Assembly (NCBI RefSeq): GCF_000494755.1
Contig: NC_022657.1
Span: 6,424,001 to 6,488,000, forward strand
Reading direction: 5' to 3'
Source: Amorphoplanes friuliensis DSM 7358
GTDB taxonomy: Bacteria > Actinomycetota > Actinomycetes > Mycobacteriales > Micromonosporaceae
DNA length: 64,000 bases
Shown here: in pieces, positions 19,601-28,164 of the stretch
How the letters are laid out: each line of letters begins with the position of its first letter
Numbering within the stretch: the stretch's first letter is position 1
Program-made: the position numbers and the translations under genes
The notes under the pieces: model-generated
The model's input: only the letters and a program-made list of their open reading frames with translations
What the model was told of the DNA's origin: nothing
Databases searched by the model: none

Positions 19601-20326
19601 CTCGGCGTCCTCTCGGGCGTTGCTGAAGAAGCCCTTGTTCCAGGTCGTCAGCAGATCGTTGACCAGCTTGCGCCGCAGGCTGTCGGAGTACGCCCCGACG
19701 AACGCCTGGTCCAGCCGCTCACCGGTCCAGAATTTTTCGCTCTCGCCCCACTCGTCCTCGTCGTCACCGCCCGGCAGTCCGTCGATGAACTGCGGGTCGC
19801 CGATCCGCCCACGCAGGTCAGCGGCCTGTTCCAGCAGTGCGTCGGTGCGGTGCACGGCCGGAATGGGCGCCTCCGGGTGCAGCGCCCGGACCCGGTCCAC
19901 ATAACCGCCGAGCACCCGCTGCTCCAGGGAACGGGCGTCCAGCAGGTGGTACGGCACCAGCAGGAACCGCCGCCCGTCGAGCCACATGCTGTGCTTCGCC
20001 AGCAGCGGAGCGAACTCGTCCCGGCTGCGGGCTGCCTGCTCGCCCCGCAGCAGCGCGTGCAGCACCGCCATAAAGTGCGACTTGCCGGAACCGAACGAGC
20101 CGTGCAGATAGGCGGCTTTGGAGGCGTGACCTTCGACCGCGGAGCGGATAAGCCCGAGTGCCTCGTCGAAGTTGCCCAGCAGCTGCTCGGTGACCACGTA
20201 CTCCTTGAGCGTGGCATCGACGTCGGAGACGCTGTCGGCAAGGTGGAGCACGAAGTCGCTGGTACTTGTGCGCTCCGGAATCTCGATGACCTCACGGAGC
20301 AGCGGCATGACGCTGGGCTGTGACAT
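16598..20326 (-). CDS. pglY: BREX ATPase PglY (BrxC/PglY family)
   Basis: A 1,242-residue P-loop protein. Walker A is HGSFGSGKSHFMAVL near residue 80 and Walker B is GLILFLDELILWL near residue 268. Length and motif spacing fit PglY/BrxC, the large AAA ATPase of BREX. The C-terminus has a Pro/Gly-rich stretch (PPAPPPLPPVIQPPRPGGGG) before a final short domain. It is the first gene of the pglY-pglZ-brxD-brxHI unit. The 243-bp gap to the divergent DUF262 gene must contain its promoter. Confidence 0.93.
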   Translation of the reverse strand: MSQPSVMPLLREVIEIPERTSTSDFVLHLADSVSDVDATLKEYVVTEQLLGNFDEALGLIRSAVEGHASKAAYLHGSFGSGKSHFMAVLHALLRGEQAARSRDEFAPLLAKHSMWLDGRRFLLVPYHLLDARSLEQRVLGGYVDRVRALHPEAPIPAVHRTDALLEQAADLRGRIGDPQFIDGLPGGDDEDEWGESEKFWTGERLDQAFVGAYSDSLRRKLVNDLLTTWNKGFFSNAREDAEAFISLDRGLTEISRHAKELGYDGLILFLDELILWLANSIGDQQFVSREIQKITNFVEGGDTRRPIPVVSFIARQRDLRELVGEEVTGANELTYQDTLNLASGRFDTIKLEDRNLPEIARRRILKPRDDEAAAAISRAFDATTKVRREVFDTLLGTDAASGADIDAFRSTYPFSPAFLSTLVHVSSALQRSRTALKLMRQLLVDRRDTLRLGQLVPIGDLYDVISSGGDQPFTEKLKAEFEMAQKLYALKMRPHLLGQYGLTDDDLDAARRGAVQPPEVTGRVRAFTGDDRLIKTLLLASLAPSVPALRNLTARRLSALNHGSITSPIPGGEVAQVARKLGDWAGEFPEVRIGEGDDPVVSLELVGVDVGSVLSTAKHYDNDGARKHIVQRLLWQQFGVPWTDSFFAEAGLTWRGSRRTIELVYGNVRDPNDIRDESFHPDNPDNWRIIVDYPFDDGSHGPADDRQRVQGLLSRMTSRTVCWIPAALTVERLNELGKLVIIDKLLEGQRFDSHAEHLNPDDRRRAHAALTNQRSALLTKMQNVLRQAYGLAGKQPADVRLGFDDHLHSLTRVLEPRLPIGAAFADALRSLGDQMLTQQYPAHPDFDPDRKGDLIKATDVKIVLDYVRRAVESSEGRAEVDRPHRQVMRRIANPLELGTMHEAAFVIEGRWSQHFQQKAASEGIQGEIRVGDLLPWIDDPNPRGLDPIVAQLVVATFAEQGDRAFFLHGGEVTPPPEPGRINADYTLREQRLPSPEEWELAQSRAAAIFGFRSLALRRGRLMTIFGRDLARQATQHRAAAVDLIAHLEQHAKWLEIDLNAGPGRLATARAAADLLAALEERLPAVEVIERLARADLGGPADRTGRSVKSAAQVAAALASAPWDTFEIIAGLPGPHASEATVIISEIRAAARADELTIPLAPVLQRARSAATDLLRRATRKPPAPPPLPPVIQPPRPGGGGGAASAGGVMVPAVDVDQAVEQVRAFAAEHSAGTIEVTWRIVP

Positions 20327-20569
20327 GCCGCTTACCGTACCGAGCTCGAAGGCTCAGGATCGGTTCGGGCGCGCAACGCGCACACCAGACGTCGCTCGGC
20401 CGCCACAAAGCGTCCATACCCGCCGGGTTAACGGGTTGGAGGCATGGTCGACCCGATTTCGGGGTGGACAGGATATTACCGGCCAGGTAGACATCAGTCG
20501 GGTTCGCGTTTGTAGATCTGGACCGGCCCAGTTGGCATTTCCAGACCGTCGCGACGAAGAGGCTGCCTC
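20327..20569. promoter_or_regulatory. Divergent promoter region between pglY and the DUF262 gene
   Basis: This 243-bp non-coding stretch separates the two divergent start codons. Both the pglY unit (minus) and the DUF262/EVE-HEPN pair (plus) must be transcribed from it. I see no strong consensus -10/-35 boxes and no clear palindrome, so individual promoter elements are not assigned. Confidence 0.5.
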
Positions 20570-22558
20570 ATGCACGTCGACCGGATCGAGCGATCCATCG
20601 GCAAACTGATCGACGAGATCTCGGACGCCGAGATCCTGCTCCCCGAGATCCAGCGGGAGTATGTCTGGAAGCCGACCCAGGTCGCCAAGCTGATGGACTC
20701 CATCTATCGCGGCTACCCCTTCGGCTCGCTGCTGTTCTGGGAGACCGACGAGGCCCCGGAGACCCGGGCGATGTCCGTCAACGGTGCCGGTGCGGAGCCC
20801 ACGAAGCCGCCGCTGTTCCTGCTCGATGGCCAGCAGCGCCTGACCTCGCTGCACCGGGTTTTCACCGACCACCCCGATGCGCAGGTCGTCTTCCACGTCG
20901 AGAACCAGAAGTTCCAGAATCAGAGCGCCGCGACCGGACGCGACCCCAAGTGGGTCAAGGTGTCCGACGTGCTGAACCCGAAGGCCAGCATGCTGCGCCT
21001 GACGCAGCGACTGCTGGACGCCTGCTCCGCGCTCGCCGACCACGAGATCGAAGAACGACTGAGCAAGATCAAGGCACTGCGTGACCGGCGCTTCGTCATG
21101 GAGGTCCTGAAGGGCTTCCCGTACGAAGAGGTGGCCGAGATTTTCGTCCGGGTTAACAGCGGTGGCCGCCGTCTCGGCACCCTCGACCTGGCCATGGCCA
21201 CCCTGTCGACCCGGTGGAAGGGAGTGCTGACGCAGCTACAGAGCGAGTCCGAGCACTGGCTACGCGAGGGGTACGGCGGCATCGACGTCAACTTCCTGTC
21301 CCGCGCTCTGGCCGGCGTCGTCCTCGGCCGCGGCCTTTCGATCTGGTCGCACAGCAAACTCCGCCAGACCCGCGACGATGAGCTTGAACGCGGGTGGAAG
21401 GTGGTCCAGCGCGGGCTCCGGCGGCTGATCCCGCTGTTGCAGAGCCGTCTCGGGTTGACCCGCTCGGACCCGCTGCCCTCGATGATCGTGCTTATCCCGC
21501 TGGTTGTCCTGCTCGGCGAGCGCAGCGGCGACGACCTGGATCAGGACACTTCCAACGGCGTCGTCTACTGGCTGCTGCTGGCCACCATCCGCACCCGCTA
21601 CAGTGGTTCCACCGATACCCGGCTGAGCCAGGACATCCGTGCGGTCCGCCAAGACGACCCGATCCGATCCCTGCTCGAAGGTCTCGACATCGACACCTCC
21701 CGGGCCGAGGTGACCGAGCGCGCCCTGCGCGGCCGGACGAAGGAGAGCCCCTACTTCTTCCTGAGCCTGCTGGTGTCACTGGCAAACGGCGCACGCGACT
21801 GGTGGTCGGGCGCCGAACTGCTGCCGCCAACCGACGAGCTGCCCAAGCTCGAACACCACCACGTTCACCCGCCTGCCACGCTGGACTCGACGCGGTTCGA
21901 CAAGGCGATGGTGAACGATCTCGCAAACCTCGTCTTCATCTCCACGCAGGCGAGTAAGCGGATCAGCGGGCGCAGCCCCCGGGAATACTTCGCATCGCTG
22001 AGCGAGGCCGACCTGCGCGCACACCTGATCCCGCTGGACGATGCGCTGCACGACACCGAGAACTACGCGCGGTTCCTCAACGCTCGCCGCGCGCTGCTGG
22101 CTGAGGCGATGAACGCGCTGCTGGAACGCTTCCGCCCGAGCTTCCTCGACGAGGGGCCGGCGGAAAATGCCGACCCGAGCGCCGGGCTCGCCCTGGACCT
22201 CGCGCTCTACGGCACATTGCGCGACGGTGGCCGGATCGGCTTCTCCGCCTCCGGCGAAGGCATCTCCTGGGCCGGCTGGGCCGCCATGGCGGAGCTCGAC
22301 AGCGCCATCGAGTCGGCCCGGGTCGCCGGCCTGGACAGCGACGTGACGATCGCCGGCGAGTCCATGCCCGTCGAAATGATCGAGGAGTCGCTGCAGGTGC
22401 CGATCGGGCCGTTCCTGGTCACCGGCACCCCGGAGGAATGGCGGGCGGTGTTCGACCGCGAACTGGAGACCGCACGGCCTCTGTCCGCTTTCCCCACGAT
22501 GGAGACGAAGCAGTGGCACGGCGAGGTCACCAAGTTCCCCGTTACCAGCACTGACTGA
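20570..22558 (+). CDS. GmrSD-like DUF262/DUF1524 protein
   Basis: A 662-residue protein. The DUF262 (ParB/Srx-like) N-terminus shows EIQREYVWKPTQVAKLMDSI near residue 25 and the hallmark DGQQRLTSL near residue 85. A His-Me finger (DUF1524-like) segment follows: HHHVHPPATL near residue 430 and NDLANLVFISTQASKRISG near 450. Proteins of this make-up include GmrSD and BrxU, type IV enzymes that use NTP and cut DNA with modified bases. It lies on the strand opposite the BREX genes, between pglY and pglX, and 24 bp upstream of the EVE-HEPN gene, with which it likely forms an operon. Some DUF1524 ligand positions look altered, so activity is not certain. Confidence 0.85.
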   Translation: MHVDRIERSIGKLIDEISDAEILLPEIQREYVWKPTQVAKLMDSIYRGYPFGSLLFWETDEAPETRAMSVNGAGAEPTKPPLFLLDGQQRLTSLHRVFTDHPDAQVVFHVENQKFQNQSAATGRDPKWVKVSDVLNPKASMLRLTQRLLDACSALADHEIEERLSKIKALRDRRFVMEVLKGFPYEEVAEIFVRVNSGGRRLGTLDLAMATLSTRWKGVLTQLQSESEHWLREGYGGIDVNFLSRALAGVVLGRGLSIWSHSKLRQTRDDELERGWKVVQRGLRRLIPLLQSRLGLTRSDPLPSMIVLIPLVVLLGERSGDDLDQDTSNGVVYWLLLATIRTRYSGSTDTRLSQDIRAVRQDDPIRSLLEGLDIDTSRAEVTERALRGRTKESPYFFLSLLVSLANGARDWWSGAELLPPTDELPKLEHHHVHPPATLDSTRFDKAMVNDLANLVFISTQASKRISGRSPREYFASLSEADLRAHLIPLDDALHDTENYARFLNARRALLAEAMNALLERFRPSFLDEGPAENADPSAGLALDLALYGTLRDGGRIGFSASGEGISWAGWAAMAELDSAIESARVAGLDSDVTIAGESMPVEMIEESLQVPIGPFLVTGTPEEWRAVFDRELETARPLSAFPTMETKQWHGEVTKFPVTSTD

Positions 22559-22582
22559 CACCGCGGCCACGGAGGACAACAA

Positions 22583-23746
22583 GTGACGACAGCATGGGTC
22601 GTGCGGGCCGGTCGCGACGACAGCTACGACGAACTCGCCCTGGAACGGGAACTGATCGCGCTCGGCTGGTCCGCAGCCGGCGACCTGACAACGGTCACCA
22701 CCCAGGCCGAGACCCGCGAGCGGGTGCAGGCGGCCTACCCGGACGTCGACCGGCGCACCGTGGACAATTACACGATCCAGTTGATCGCGTTCCGCTCGAA
22801 GATGGCCGTCGGGGACATCGTGCTCTTCCTCCGGCGCACCAGCCCGGACGTGGCTGTCGGCCGGCTGACCGGGGACTACCGCTACCGGACCGACCTGCCC
22901 GCGGGCATCCGGCACACCCGCCCGGTGCAGTGGGCCCGCACCGACGTACCACGAGCCTCCCTGGAGGCCGAGGTACGCGCGTTGCCGTCGCTGACCACCG
23001 TCTACCGGATCACCCAGGCGGAGAGCATCGCCCGGCTGGAACAGCTGCTCGCCGCACGCAAGCCGCTGCCGTCGCCACCCGAGCCGCCCGTCGCGGCCGA
23101 CGGTTCCGCGCCATTCACCGGCCTGCAGCGCAACCTCAGCTACGCACGCAGCCTGGCCACCGCGGGACAGCACCTGGATCAGCTCAAGGTCGGATCCTTC
23201 GAGGTCTCCGACGTCTACCGGGCGGCCTGGGTGCAGAGCGTCGCCGCCCTCGACCATTGGGTACGCCAAGAGATCCGCTGCCGGATGCTCGCCCTGGCAG
23301 CCCAGCCAGCGACACCGAAACCGCGCGCCTTCTCGGCCTTCGAGATGCCGCTCGGCCTGGTCGAGCAGGTGCAGGCCGGCGAGAAGACCCTGGTCGACGC
23401 CCTCGACCAGCGGCTGCGCGAGCAGGGTCATCTCGTCTACCAGAACCCTGACAAGATCCGCGAAGGTTTTGCGCTTGTCCACGACACGAAGGAATTCTGG
23501 AACCGGGTCGCGCTCGTCCTGACCCGGCAGAGCGACGACGGTGTCGCCTTCACCGGCAAACAAGTCCAGTTGGAGCTGCGCCAGCTCGTGCAACGACGAC
23601 ACAAGATCGCCCACGAGTACGACGAGGACCCGGACGACGCCACCCACAAACGCCCGATCGACGGTGCGACCGCCACCCAGGCTATCGACTACATCGAACA
23701 GGTGGCGGCGGCGATCCTGATCGTCCTAGATTCACCGGCCGTCTGA
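22583..23746 (+). CDS. EVE/PUA-like and HEPN domain fusion
   Basis: A 387-residue protein starting at GTG with GGAGG eight bases upstream. The first about 150 residues (AWVVRAGRDDSYDELALER and MAVGDIVLFLRRTSPDVAVG) resemble EVE/PUA-like modules that read modified bases, as at the N-terminus of some Mrr/McrB proteins. The last about 220 residues are helical and end with RRHKIAHEYDED near residue 337, a HEPN ribonuclease motif (R, four to five residues, H). It pairs with the DUF262 gene upstream. The combination suggests a sensor of modified nucleic acid joined to an RNase that halts growth. The domain names are by pattern only. Confidence 0.7.
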   Translation: MTTAWVVRAGRDDSYDELALERELIALGWSAAGDLTTVTTQAETRERVQAAYPDVDRRTVDNYTIQLIAFRSKMAVGDIVLFLRRTSPDVAVGRLTGDYRYRTDLPAGIRHTRPVQWARTDVPRASLEAEVRALPSLTTVYRITQAESIARLEQLLAARKPLPSPPEPPVAADGSAPFTGLQRNLSYARSLATAGQHLDQLKVGSFEVSDVYRAAWVQSVAALDHWVRQEIRCRMLALAAQPATPKPRAFSAFEMPLGLVEQVQAGEKTLVDALDQRLREQGHLVYQNPDKIREGFALVHDTKEFWNRVALVLTRQSDDGVAFTGKQVQLELRQLVQRRHKIAHEYDEDPDDATHKRPIDGATATQAIDYIEQVAAAILIVLDSPAV

Positions 23747-23750
23747 CCCA

Positions 23751-23784
23751 ACCGGCGGGCCGGACCACCGTTCGGCCCGCCGGT
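23751..23784. terminator. Bidirectional hairpin terminator between convergent genes
   Basis: A perfect 12-bp inverted repeat with a 10-base loop lies five bases after the EVE-HEPN stop and nine bases before the end of the convergent pglX gene. The stem is very GC-rich and without a long T run, as is common in actinomycetes. Its position suits termination of both transcripts. Confidence 0.7.
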
Positions 23785-23792
23785 CACGCTGC

Positions 23793-26700
23793 TCAGGCTC
23801 GGGCACGCCGCCCGCGGGTAGCTTTCAGCGGGCGCCAGGAGGTCAGCGCCTCGTCGGTGAGGTGCAGCCGCCCGGCGGTCTCGGACAGGAAACCGGTGTA
23901 GGTGTCGGCCGGGGACTCACCCCAGGTGGGATCGAACTCGCCGTGCCACTGCCGCACCCACGGCAGCACCTCCCGCAACCCGGCTACCAGGGGTGTAAGC
24001 CGGTCGCCGGCCCAGCCGTCCTCCTGCTCGCGGGCCACGATCAGGGTGGCCAGGGTCTGCGCCTGCTCCCGATGGCCCCAGCCGGCCCAGCCGATCAGTA
24101 GCGACGGGTCACCGTCACGCCCGGCCCCCGGATAGGACACGAACCGCTCCTTGGGCACGTCAAGCTTGCCCCGATGCCGCCAGTAACTGGCCTTGAGGAA
24201 GTCCGCCGGGGCGTACTTGGGCGGCACCGGGATCTTCTTCCGGAATTCCCGCTTAGCTGCCTCGTCTGGCAGCGTGTCCTCCTGCCGCTGCAGATCCCAC
24301 ACCTGCTCCCAGTCGGCCCGCTTGGCCAGCCCGGAATCCTTGTACCGCAACGCCGCTAGATGCGGCACATGCTCGTCGGCAACCAGGTCCGCGATCACCT
24401 TCCCGAGATCCTGCCCCGGCGCATATAGACCGGCCACCGAAAGTATGTCCTCGTCACGCCGCAACTCGTCAGCGAGCTGTGCGGTGGTCAGCGGGCGAGG
24501 CTGCTCCAGCCCGTCGACGTGGTGGAACCACAGCTCTCGGGCCTCACATCGGTCCAGCAGCCAGTCCCGCAGCGCCTTGGCCTGCATCGCGTCCCAGCCT
24601 TCGGTGGCCCAGCGGCGCTTGCACTCCGGCCGCTCAATCAGCGCGATGTTCCGGTTGCTCTCGATGACTGCGATCCGCTGCTCCACGGCCGCCCGATACT
24701 CCGCCGTCCAGTGCCCCGGCAGCTCGGTGTTTGGCGTTGACCCGTGCCGCGCGAACCACTGCGACTCCAGTCCTTCATCGCGCATCTTGCGGGCCAGCAC
24801 GATCTCGAACGACCGCTCCCCCAACCGCAACTCCGGTACAGAGTCAGCCGGGGCGGTCAACTCGTCCTCCAGCAGCCCGTAAAGCGAGTAGACCTGCCAG
24901 TCCAACTCCTCCTGTAACGCGATCATCTGCGCCCGAACCGAATGCCACTCCCGCTCAGCTACAAACATCCGCTCCCTGCTCGGCACCCCAGAAGCCGCAA
25001 TCTCCGTGGGCCTTACCTCAGCGAGTCGACGCGCAAGACCATCCATCTCCCGGCCCACATCCAGCGGGTATGCCGTCGGCAGCGGAAACTCCTGCAACTT
25101 GGTACCAGTGAATTCGTAGAAATCCTCCCAAGGGATTGTGGTCTGGCGCGCTCCGCGGGAGTCCACCGTGCTGCCCTTGTTGTGGCTGACCTGCTTGAGC
25201 CAGAAGCAGGCGGTCGAACTGTTGAGGACTCCGAGCAGCCGCAAGTGATCGTCCTCCGACGCCCCGACCGGCAACTTAATCACCGGCGCGTGGCGGTTGA
25301 ATACGTGGCCGCCGCGATCCAGGTAGACGTGCGGATGGGTGGCGACCGACGCGAAGGACAGTAGATGGTCGGCGACATACCGATCCTTGATCCATCGATA
25401 CCAGGCCCACCAGGTATCGCCCTTTGAGGTGCCAAAAGCATCTCTTGCTTCAGGACGAAGTATCTGACGCATAGACCAAAAATGCTGACCCCACACGGCC
25501 CGCATATCGATGGCTACCACGCTTCCTTGGCCGTCATAGGGTGCAAGCGCCATGGTCTCTGGAACAACACACCAGTCACGAATGAATTCACCGGTCACGA
25601 GCGGCTTCGCGAGATCGCCTGCTCCCGCACGCGCACACCAATGGGATGGCAAGAAGTAGGGTTCGTCTGCGCCTGGGAAACTCGCGAATCCGATGAGGCC
25701 GTCGAGCGTTACTGACAGCGTAGACGGACTCGCGGACCCGATAGCTTTAAACACCTCGGATGAACCGCCGCCACTCAGGCTCCAGGGATACCTGCTCAGC
25801 GCCACTCGGGGAGTGTCGGAGGCCGAAACCCACTCACTTTCCGTTCCAGGATCGGCGACTTGCGACCGAATCGCATGCCAGACCTGGCCCTTACTGGGAT
25901 CGGGCGGTGCACTGGGCTCACCGCGGATGCCCATAACCGTTCGGATCACACCTGATCGACCACGGTTGGTGTTACGCCCAACCAAGATCACAGTGGGGGT
26001 TCCATGTCCAGGGATGTAGGCGCCGGAGGTGTCAATGACATGGGTCAAATCCACATCAAGCGCGAACAGCTTCTCGATCATCTTTTTGCCGAACTCGCGC
26101 TTCATGAACGAGTTGGAGGTGATCTGCCCGACGTGGCCGGCGCCCTTGCCTTCTCCGTCGCCCTGCTTCGCGAGTTGGAAGAAGCGCTGCGCGAACGGCA
26201 CCGATAGGGCGTACTTGCCGGAGCAGGCGTCGTACATCTTGCGGTATGCCTCATTGAGGCCCTTGTCCTTGACCGTGATGTAGGGCGGATTCCCGACCAC
26301 GACGTGGTAGCTCCCGGCGGTCAAGATGCCCGGGTGTTCGGCGACATCCTCGGTCGCGTAGGCAAAGTCGGTCATCTGATCCCCGCCGAAAAGCGTGCCG
26401 GCCCGGTGCTTGATCAGTGAGTCACCGACCGCAAGGTGTATCGGGAAGACGTAGCCGGCCGCGTCGGCAAGCGTCGTGATCTCACTGGCACGCAGCGCCG
26501 CCACCAGCAGGCGGAAACGGGCGATGGCGACCGCGAACGGGTTGATGTCGACACCGTGCACTGCGTCGAGCGCTAACTTGACTCGCTCGTGGGCGTCTCG
26601 GTTTGGCGCGTGCCGCTCCCACTGCTTGAGTAGCTGGTCGAACGCGCCGAGGACGAAGTGGCCCGACCCGCAAGTGGGGTCAATCATCTTCACCTGGTCG

Positions 26701-27374
26701 TGTCCGAACTCGTCGATAGCCGGGGTCAGTGTCAAGTCGAGGATGAACTCCTCGACGAACTCCGGGGTCTGCAGCAGGGCGTACGTCTTCTTGGCGTATT
26801 CGGAAAGATCTTGATAGAGGTCTCCCAGGAACCGGGTGTCCCACAGTTCGTCGCGGAAGCTGTGCACCAGGCCGCCCTGCTCGCCGCGGCGGCGCCAGAA
26901 ACCGATCAACCCCTTGGCCGCGTCATGCGAAAGGGGGATCTGGTAGAGCGGGTTGTGCCGCTTGTCGAAGAGCGACTTGCCGGCCTGAGTTCCGCCGATC
27001 GCCTCGAAACCCTGGCTCAGCCAATCTCGCAGCGTCTTGTCCGGCTGGTCGCGGAAGAACTGCGCCTCCGCCTCCTCGGCCAGCACCAGCCTGTCCCCCG
27101 GCCCGGCCAGGAACGGCTCCTGCAGCAGCCCATTGTCCTCGCAGAAGCGGACGAAGACCGTGCCGAGCACCCACGCCACCGCGGCCTGCGTGACCCGCTC
27201 GTCCCGCCACACGACCCAGGTGCCGGAAGTGCGCCCGACCTTGAAGGCACGGTCGTACTCGCCACCCAGCCTCAGGCGCACCTCCTCGACCGACTCGACC
27301 TGCTCTCGCAGGTCCTTTTCCAGGGTTTTGACCTGCTTCTGCAGATCGCTCAAGAGCAGTTTGCGGTCGATCAC
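23793..27374 (-). CDS. pglX: BREX DNA methyltransferase PglX
   Basis: A 1,193-residue adenine-specific (N6) methyltransferase. The SAM-binding motif I is DPTCGSGHFVLGAF near residue 236 and the catalytic motif IV is NPPYIT near residue 361. A large helical N-terminal region and C-terminal target-recognition region surround them. PglX marks host DNA so that BREX can tell it from phage DNA. The length is typical for type 2 PglX. It lies 112 bp downstream of the PD-(D/E)XK-like gene in the pglW unit. I found no long homopolymer tract of the kind that switches pglX on and off in Streptomyces coelicolor. Confidence 0.95.
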   Translation of the reverse strand: MIDRKLLLSDLQKQVKTLEKDLREQVESVEEVRLRLGGEYDRAFKVGRTSGTWVVWRDERVTQAAVAWVLGTVFVRFCEDNGLLQEPFLAGPGDRLVLAEEAEAQFFRDQPDKTLRDWLSQGFEAIGGTQAGKSLFDKRHNPLYQIPLSHDAAKGLIGFWRRRGEQGGLVHSFRDELWDTRFLGDLYQDLSEYAKKTYALLQTPEFVEEFILDLTLTPAIDEFGHDQVKMIDPTCGSGHFVLGAFDQLLKQWERHAPNRDAHERVKLALDAVHGVDINPFAVAIARFRLLVAALRASEITTLADAAGYVFPIHLAVGDSLIKHRAGTLFGGDQMTDFAYATEDVAEHPGILTAGSYHVVVGNPPYITVKDKGLNEAYRKMYDACSGKYALSVPFAQRFFQLAKQGDGEGKGAGHVGQITSNSFMKREFGKKMIEKLFALDVDLTHVIDTSGAYIPGHGTPTVILVGRNTNRGRSGVIRTVMGIRGEPSAPPDPSKGQVWHAIRSQVADPGTESEWVSASDTPRVALSRYPWSLSGGGSSEVFKAIGSASPSTLSVTLDGLIGFASFPGADEPYFLPSHWCARAGAGDLAKPLVTGEFIRDWCVVPETMALAPYDGQGSVVAIDMRAVWGQHFWSMRQILRPEARDAFGTSKGDTWWAWYRWIKDRYVADHLLSFASVATHPHVYLDRGGHVFNRHAPVIKLPVGASEDDHLRLLGVLNSSTACFWLKQVSHNKGSTVDSRGARQTTIPWEDFYEFTGTKLQEFPLPTAYPLDVGREMDGLARRLAEVRPTEIAASGVPSRERMFVAEREWHSVRAQMIALQEELDWQVYSLYGLLEDELTAPADSVPELRLGERSFEIVLARKMRDEGLESQWFARHGSTPNTELPGHWTAEYRAAVEQRIAVIESNRNIALIERPECKRRWATEGWDAMQAKALRDWLLDRCEARELWFHHVDGLEQPRPLTTAQLADELRRDEDILSVAGLYAPGQDLGKVIADLVADEHVPHLAALRYKDSGLAKRADWEQVWDLQRQEDTLPDEAAKREFRKKIPVPPKYAPADFLKASYWRHRGKLDVPKERFVSYPGAGRDGDPSLLIGWAGWGHREQAQTLATLIVAREQEDGWAGDRLTPLVAGLREVLPWVRQWHGEFDPTWGESPADTYTGFLSETAGRLHLTDEALTSWRPLKATRGRRARA

Positions 27375-27486
27375 CCAGTGACTTTATCGGGCGCGCCGGC
27401 CAGCCAAGAGGAACCTTTGGCCGAGATGTCCACCGTTCGGCGAAAGATGCCGCCCGGCGTGGCGAGCGATGCCAGGCGACCGGGAA

Positions 27487-28164
27487 TCAATCTTGGCGGG
27501 TCACACCTTGAGCACGTTGCTCGACAGGCAAGATGAGTTGATGGAAGTCTCCGGCCGGTCCGTTGAGCTCGGAGAAGTCGCGCCAGGCCACCGAATAACT
27601 GCCTGCGAGTTCGCGCTGGTTGGCGTCGAAGTAGCTGCCCTCGGTGCCCCAGCGCAACACGTCCTTCAACGCCCGGCCCTCGTCGATGCGGAATTCCTGG
27701 TCACGGGCCACCCGACGAGAAACGATCGGTTCCCACAGCCTTCGATCGTTGCTCACCATGATCGCAAAGCCGTTCGTGGCGCGACCAGACGCGCAGAACC
27801 TCTCCAGCCGGGCGATGTCGAACACGAAGTTCCGCCGGGCGAGATCGGTGGCCGCATGCCCGCGCAGATGGAATTTCTCTGTGGCCGAATCCGTGCCGTC
27901 CCAGCGTGCGGTGAAGTATTTGAACTCCACCGCCGTCCGGCCCTTCGGCCCGAAGCAGAACAAGTCGACGTACTCGCGCTTGTCCTGCCGGACCTCCAGG
28001 CGGATGTTTAGCGAAGGCTCCACCTCGTGCAGCACCCAGGCGAAGGCATGCTGGAAGTCGGCTTCCGAGTGGAACACCCGCCGTGCCGAACTCAGGCTTG
28101 CCATGACCGCATCGACGTCGACAGCTCCCGCAAGGAGCGGCATCCAGCCATCCTGCCGGATCAA
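27487..28164 (-). CDS. PD-(D/E)XK-like nuclease inserted between pglW and pglX
   Basis: A 225-residue protein. The arrangement E (HSEADFQHAF, near residue 35), D (EYVDLF, near 65) and ExK (AVEFKYF, near 80) is the pattern of the PD-(D/E)XK nuclease fold. The rest is alpha/beta without a further known domain. Its ATG overlaps the pglW stop (ATGA), so it is translationally coupled to the BREX kinase. It is not one of the standard six type 2 BREX genes. It might be an accessory effector, an anti-phage nuclease controlled by PglW, or a passenger. Catalysis is inferred only from the residue pattern. Confidence 0.7.
   Translation of the reverse strand: MIRQDGWMPLLAGAVDVDAVMASLSSARRVFHSEADFQHAFAWVLHEVEPSLNIRLEVRQDKREYVDLFCFGPKGRTAVEFKYFTARWDGTDSATEKFHLRGHAATDLARRNFVFDIARLERFCASGRATNGFAIMVSNDRRLWEPIVSRRVARDQEFRIDEGRALKDVLRWGTEGSYFDANQRELAGSYSVAWRDFSELNGPAGDFHQLILPVEQRAQGVTRQD

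Noticed and set aside
5000..27000. Long open frames antisense to the BREX and helicase genes (for example opposite pglY at 18641-20323).
   Set aside because: They follow the third-position GC of the real genes, have Arg/Gln-rich or shadow composition, and lack ribosome binding sites and recognisable domains.
23793..27374. Phase-variable tract in pglX, as in Streptomyces coelicolor.
   Set aside because: No long homopolymer or short tandem repeat was found in the gene by reading; only short G/C runs are present.
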